Source: Spirochaetia bacterium (lineage in GTDB: Bacteria; Spirochaetota; Leptospiria; Turneriellales; JAOUOS01). From it: DNA of 64,000 nt. This document shows positions 61,981 through 64,000 of the stretch, in pieces. The stretch is from the NCBI GenBank assembly GCA_029880265.1, contig JAOUOT010000005.1, positions 82,552 through 146,551 of the forward strand. The letters run 5' to 3'. Position 1 is the stretch's first letter; each line of letters opens with the position of its first letter. The position numbers were made by a program, and so were the translations under genes. The notes below the pieces were generated by a model. That model did not search any database, was not told where the DNA came from, and worked only from the letters and a program-made list of their open reading frames with translations.

Positions 61981-63141
61981 TTATCTGTTTCTTTCTTTAG
62001 AAAATTTTTTATAGAACTTAAACAAGCGTTCTCTTAGCGCGAAGACGCCTTCTTTTGTTATGGAGTTTCCCCAGACTGCTTCAGGGTATTTTTTTGAAAG
62101 TCTTTCTCTATCGTCCGTGAAAACAAGATCGCTTTTATTAAAAAAAAGAATTCGCGGTTTATCGTCTACTTTCAGCTTTTTAAGCTCTTCTTTAACTACT
62201 TCAAGCTCTTCGCCAAGACGGGGGCTTGAAGCGTCGGCTACAATAATGATAGCGTCGGTGTATACGATTTCTTCAAGAGTCGAATGAAAAGCCGCCACCA
62301 AAGACGCCGGTAAGTTTCTGATAAATCCGACGGTATCGGTAACCACAGAATAAGCGGGCAGGCGCTTAATTTCTCCCAAATAGACTTTTCTTGAAAATGA
62401 ATCAAGAGTGGCAAAAAGTCTGTCTTCGGCAAATAATTTTTTAGGCGAAGAACTTAGACTGTTTACAAGACTGGTCTTCCCCGCGTTTGTATAACCCACC
62501 AGGGCAAATGTCGCGATATTCCGGTTTTTTCTGGCGTTGGTTCTGTGTTTTGATACGGCTTTTAATTCTTTTTTAATTTTTTGTATTCGCGTTCGAATAT
62601 GACGGCGGTCGGTTTCAAGCATACTTTCGCCCGGGCCCCTTGTTCCTATACCGCCCCCGAGACGCGAAAGTACCCCGCCAAGGCCTTTTAATCGGGGCAG
62701 AATATAAGTAAGCTGGGCCAGCTCAACCTGCAATGCAGCCTCTTTTGTAGAGGCTCTCATGGCAAATATATCGAGAATAAGTTCGATGCGGCCTATCACT
62801 CGAACCTTAAATCTTTCTTCAAGATTTTTTAATTGAACCGGTCTTAACGCCGCGTCGATGATCAGTAAATTATAATTATATTCTTTAATATTATTTTCAA
62901 TGATTTCGATAATTCCCTTACTGAAAAACGCCGCCGGATCAAGGTTTGGCGCGCGAAAAAAAAGATCTTGCATGTGGGCGATTCCCGCAGTGTCAGATAA
63001 AAGATAAAGTTCGCGAAGAGATTCTTCTTGAACCTCTTTGTTAAGATAATAACTTGAACCATACTGGCCTATTAAAAGAGCGTTATAGTTTTCGGCAGAC
63101 GAAATGGTCAGCTTATGTTGAATTAAAGATGATGCGTCCAT
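61981..63141 (-). CDS. hflX: GTPase HflX
   Basis: 386 residues. N-terminal HflX domain (AQLTYILPRLKGLGGVLSRLGGGIGTRGPGES), then a GTPase with G1 VGYTNAGKTSLVNSL, the family's LFATLDSFSRK switch, G3 VTDTVGF and G4 FFNKSD. HflX binds and splits stalled or hibernating ribosomes. In the same direction and about 27 bases after the DUF192 gene, as part of the guaA-DUF192-hflX run. Confidence 0.95.
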   Translation of the reverse strand: MDASSLIQHKLTISSAENYNALLIGQYGSSYYLNKEVQEESLRELYLLSDTAGIAHMQDLFFRAPNLDPAAFFSKGIIEIIENNIKEYNYNLLIIDAALRPVQLKNLEERFKVRVIGRIELILDIFAMRASTKEAALQVELAQLTYILPRLKGLGGVLSRLGGGIGTRGPGESMLETDRRHIRTRIQKIKKELKAVSKHRTNARKNRNIATFALVGYTNAGKTSLVNSLSSSPKKLFAEDRLFATLDSFSRKVYLGEIKRLPAYSVVTDTVGFIRNLPASLVAAFHSTLEEIVYTDAIIIVADASSPRLGEELEVVKEELKKLKVDDKPRILFFNKSDLVFTDDRERLSKKYPEAVWGNSITKEGVFALRERLFKFYKKFSKERNR

Positions 63142-63167
63142 TTAGCCGATTATTTGCAGTTCTTTTC

Positions 63168-63671
63168 TCATCCTTTTTTTTTCAAATTAAAGCGCATTTT
63201 CTTGCCCGGAATTATAAAATTATTGGCGAACCATCCGCTATTAGCTTCAACGGCATATTTCGCTTTTGTGGTAGATGTTATGATTCTATCGTCAAACGGT
63301 TCCATCTTGTATATTTCTAGTATATACATATTCTCGTCGATAAAGGCAATAGAAAGAGGAATTTTTGTGTTTCTCATCCAGAAAGAAAGTAAATCGGGTT
63401 TTTCAAAAATAAAAATCATTCCCTCGTTTTCTTTAAGCTTCTTTCGAAACATTAATCCCCGCGCTCTTTCTTTTTCTGTTTTCGCGACCTCGCAAAAAAG
63501 AAGGGCTTCGGTTTTTTTTGCGGTTTCAAAATAAACGGTAACTTTGTCAAGATTTTGATCTTTTCTGTTTTCCTGTGAATTCTTTTGTGATAGAATCTGC
63601 TGATTTGCCAATAAGATTAGGGTTAAAAAAATTGCGGCATTTCGCAAAATCTTAAATAATTTCAATATCAT
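63168..63671 (-). CDS. DUF192 exported protein
   Basis: 167 residues. A signal peptide (LKILRNAAIFLTLILLANQ pattern) then a charged linker and the DUF192 domain: ARGLMFRKKLKENEGMIFIF, SFWMRNTKIPLSIAFID and YAVEANSGWF. DUF192 proteins are small beta-domains of unclear function. I take the ATG at 63671 after the guaA stop; the alternative at 63683 overlaps guaA by ten bases and is also possible. Confidence 0.85.
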   Translation of the reverse strand: MILKLFKILRNAAIFLTLILLANQQILSQKNSQENRKDQNLDKVTVYFETAKKTEALLFCEVAKTEKERARGLMFRKKLKENEGMIFIFEKPDLLSFWMRNTKIPLSIAFIDENMYILEIYKMEPFDDRIITSTTKAKYAVEANSGWFANNFIIPGKKMRFNLKKKG

Positions 63672-63673
63672 AA

Positions 63674-64000
63674 CTATTCCCATTCAATGGTAGCGGGAGG
63701 CTTTGACGAAATATCATAGACAACCCTGTTGATTCCCGAAACTTCATTGATAATACGATTTGACGTTTTACCCAGAAAAGCGTGGGGAAGTTTCGCGAAA
63801 TCGGCGGTCATTCCGTCGTGGCTCTCAACAACTCTTAAAGCCGCCACATTTTCATAAGTTCTGTTATCGCCCATAACTCCGACCGATTTAACCGGCAGTA
63901 AAACCACAAAAGCCTGCCATACTTTTGCGTATAAGCCCGTTGTTTTAAGTTCGTCAAGCAAAATTGTATCGGCCTTTCTTAAGAGCTCAAGCCTTTCTTT
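63674..64000 (-). CDS. guaA: GMP synthase, C-terminal part (runs off the window)
   Basis: Last 108 residues of glutamine-hydrolysing GMP synthase, which converts XMP to GMP. The dimerisation domain ends the protein: [37 protein letters not shown], and the invariant end [20 protein letters not shown]. The ATP-pyrophosphatase and amidotransferase domains lie beyond base 64000. The stop is TAG at 63674. Confidence 0.95.
   Translation of the reverse strand, partial: KERLELLRKADTILLDELKTTGLYAKVWQAFVVLLPVKSVGVMGDNRTYENVAALRVVESHDGMTADFAKLPHAFLGKTSNRIINEVSGINRVVYDISSKPPATIEWE

Noticed and set aside
1..64000. An antiphage defence island, toxin-antitoxin pair or biosynthetic cluster
   Set aside because: I looked for nuclease, helicase, toxin and synthase signatures next to unknown genes; the unknowns sit in housekeeping operons and no such set is present.

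Overview
The window is AT-rich bacterial chromosome (roughly 37-38% G+C by eye), densely coded on both strands, with a double-membrane envelope lifestyle: OmpA/PD40 proteins, outer-membrane barrels, lipoproteins and signal peptides. Several genes point to Spirochaetota, most likely the Leptospira side: a DUF1554 lipoprotein ending in LLCVEQ, a large 7TM-HAMP-SpoIIE phosphatase-TPR protein of a kind I know from Leptospira, an FtsZ starting MLAFEEEE, and many PilZ-type proteins. This is inference from protein style, not a database result. No rRNA, tRNA, CRISPR array, intact insertion sequence or prophage was seen.

Layout. 0.2-6.3 kb: OmpA/PD40 protein, hotdog thioesterase, malic enzyme-phosphotransacetylase fusion, CheX-like protein, OB-fold lipoprotein. 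6.5-11.4 kb: a chemoreceptor with a periplasmic haem c motif converges on the 1026-residue SpoIIE-type phosphatase. 11.7-17.1 kb: eight minus-strand genes (ndk, ispA, tlyA, hisD, unknown, LMW-PTP, FtsB-like, rhomboid), mostly overlapping, look like one operon. 17.3-23.1 kb: PilZ protein, YjbQ, voltage-gated channel, thiamine-binding protein, methyltransferase, and a RimK/PilZ-like pair. 23.3-26.7 kb is the eroded part: a hybrid histidine kinase split by a frameshift, two fused gene remnants and a DUF4395 protein. 26.9-33.0 kb: glycosyltransferase-GtrA, PEP carboxylase, PAS histidine kinase.

33.2-39.5 kb: AI-2E-type permease, ftsQ, ftsA, ftsZ and a ComEC-like protein, all plus strand (division cluster without mur genes). 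39.5-49.3 kb: MshEN-like c-di-GMP protein, lipoproteins, aspS, DUF389, OmpA/PD40, PilZ, DUF1554 and a CsgG-like protein with an internal duplication. 49.5-55.4 kb: aat, M50 protease-TPR, ATP-grasp plus barrel pair, unknown, speE. 55.6-62.0 kb: citrate synthase, response regulator and the classic rpsF-ssb-rpsR-(DUF2232-like)-rplI-dnaB cluster. 62.0-64.0 kb: hflX, DUF192 and the 3' end of guaA, running off the window.

Themes. Malic enzyme, PEP carboxylase and citrate synthase cover anaplerotic carbon metabolism. Several proteins are built to read c-di-GMP (two PilZ proteins with intact motifs, one degenerate PilZ-like protein beside RimK, and a tandem MshEN-like protein), but no GGDEF or EAL enzyme is in the window. 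Signalling is rich (three kinases/regulators, chemoreceptor, CheX, PP2C). The least explained items are two long GC-cored palindromes of similar design, each sitting between divergent genes (33113-33162 and 51402-51458), a terminator-like hairpin pointing along the gene-free strand at 11645-11696, and short gene remnants at 25.8-26.1 and 49.4 kb.
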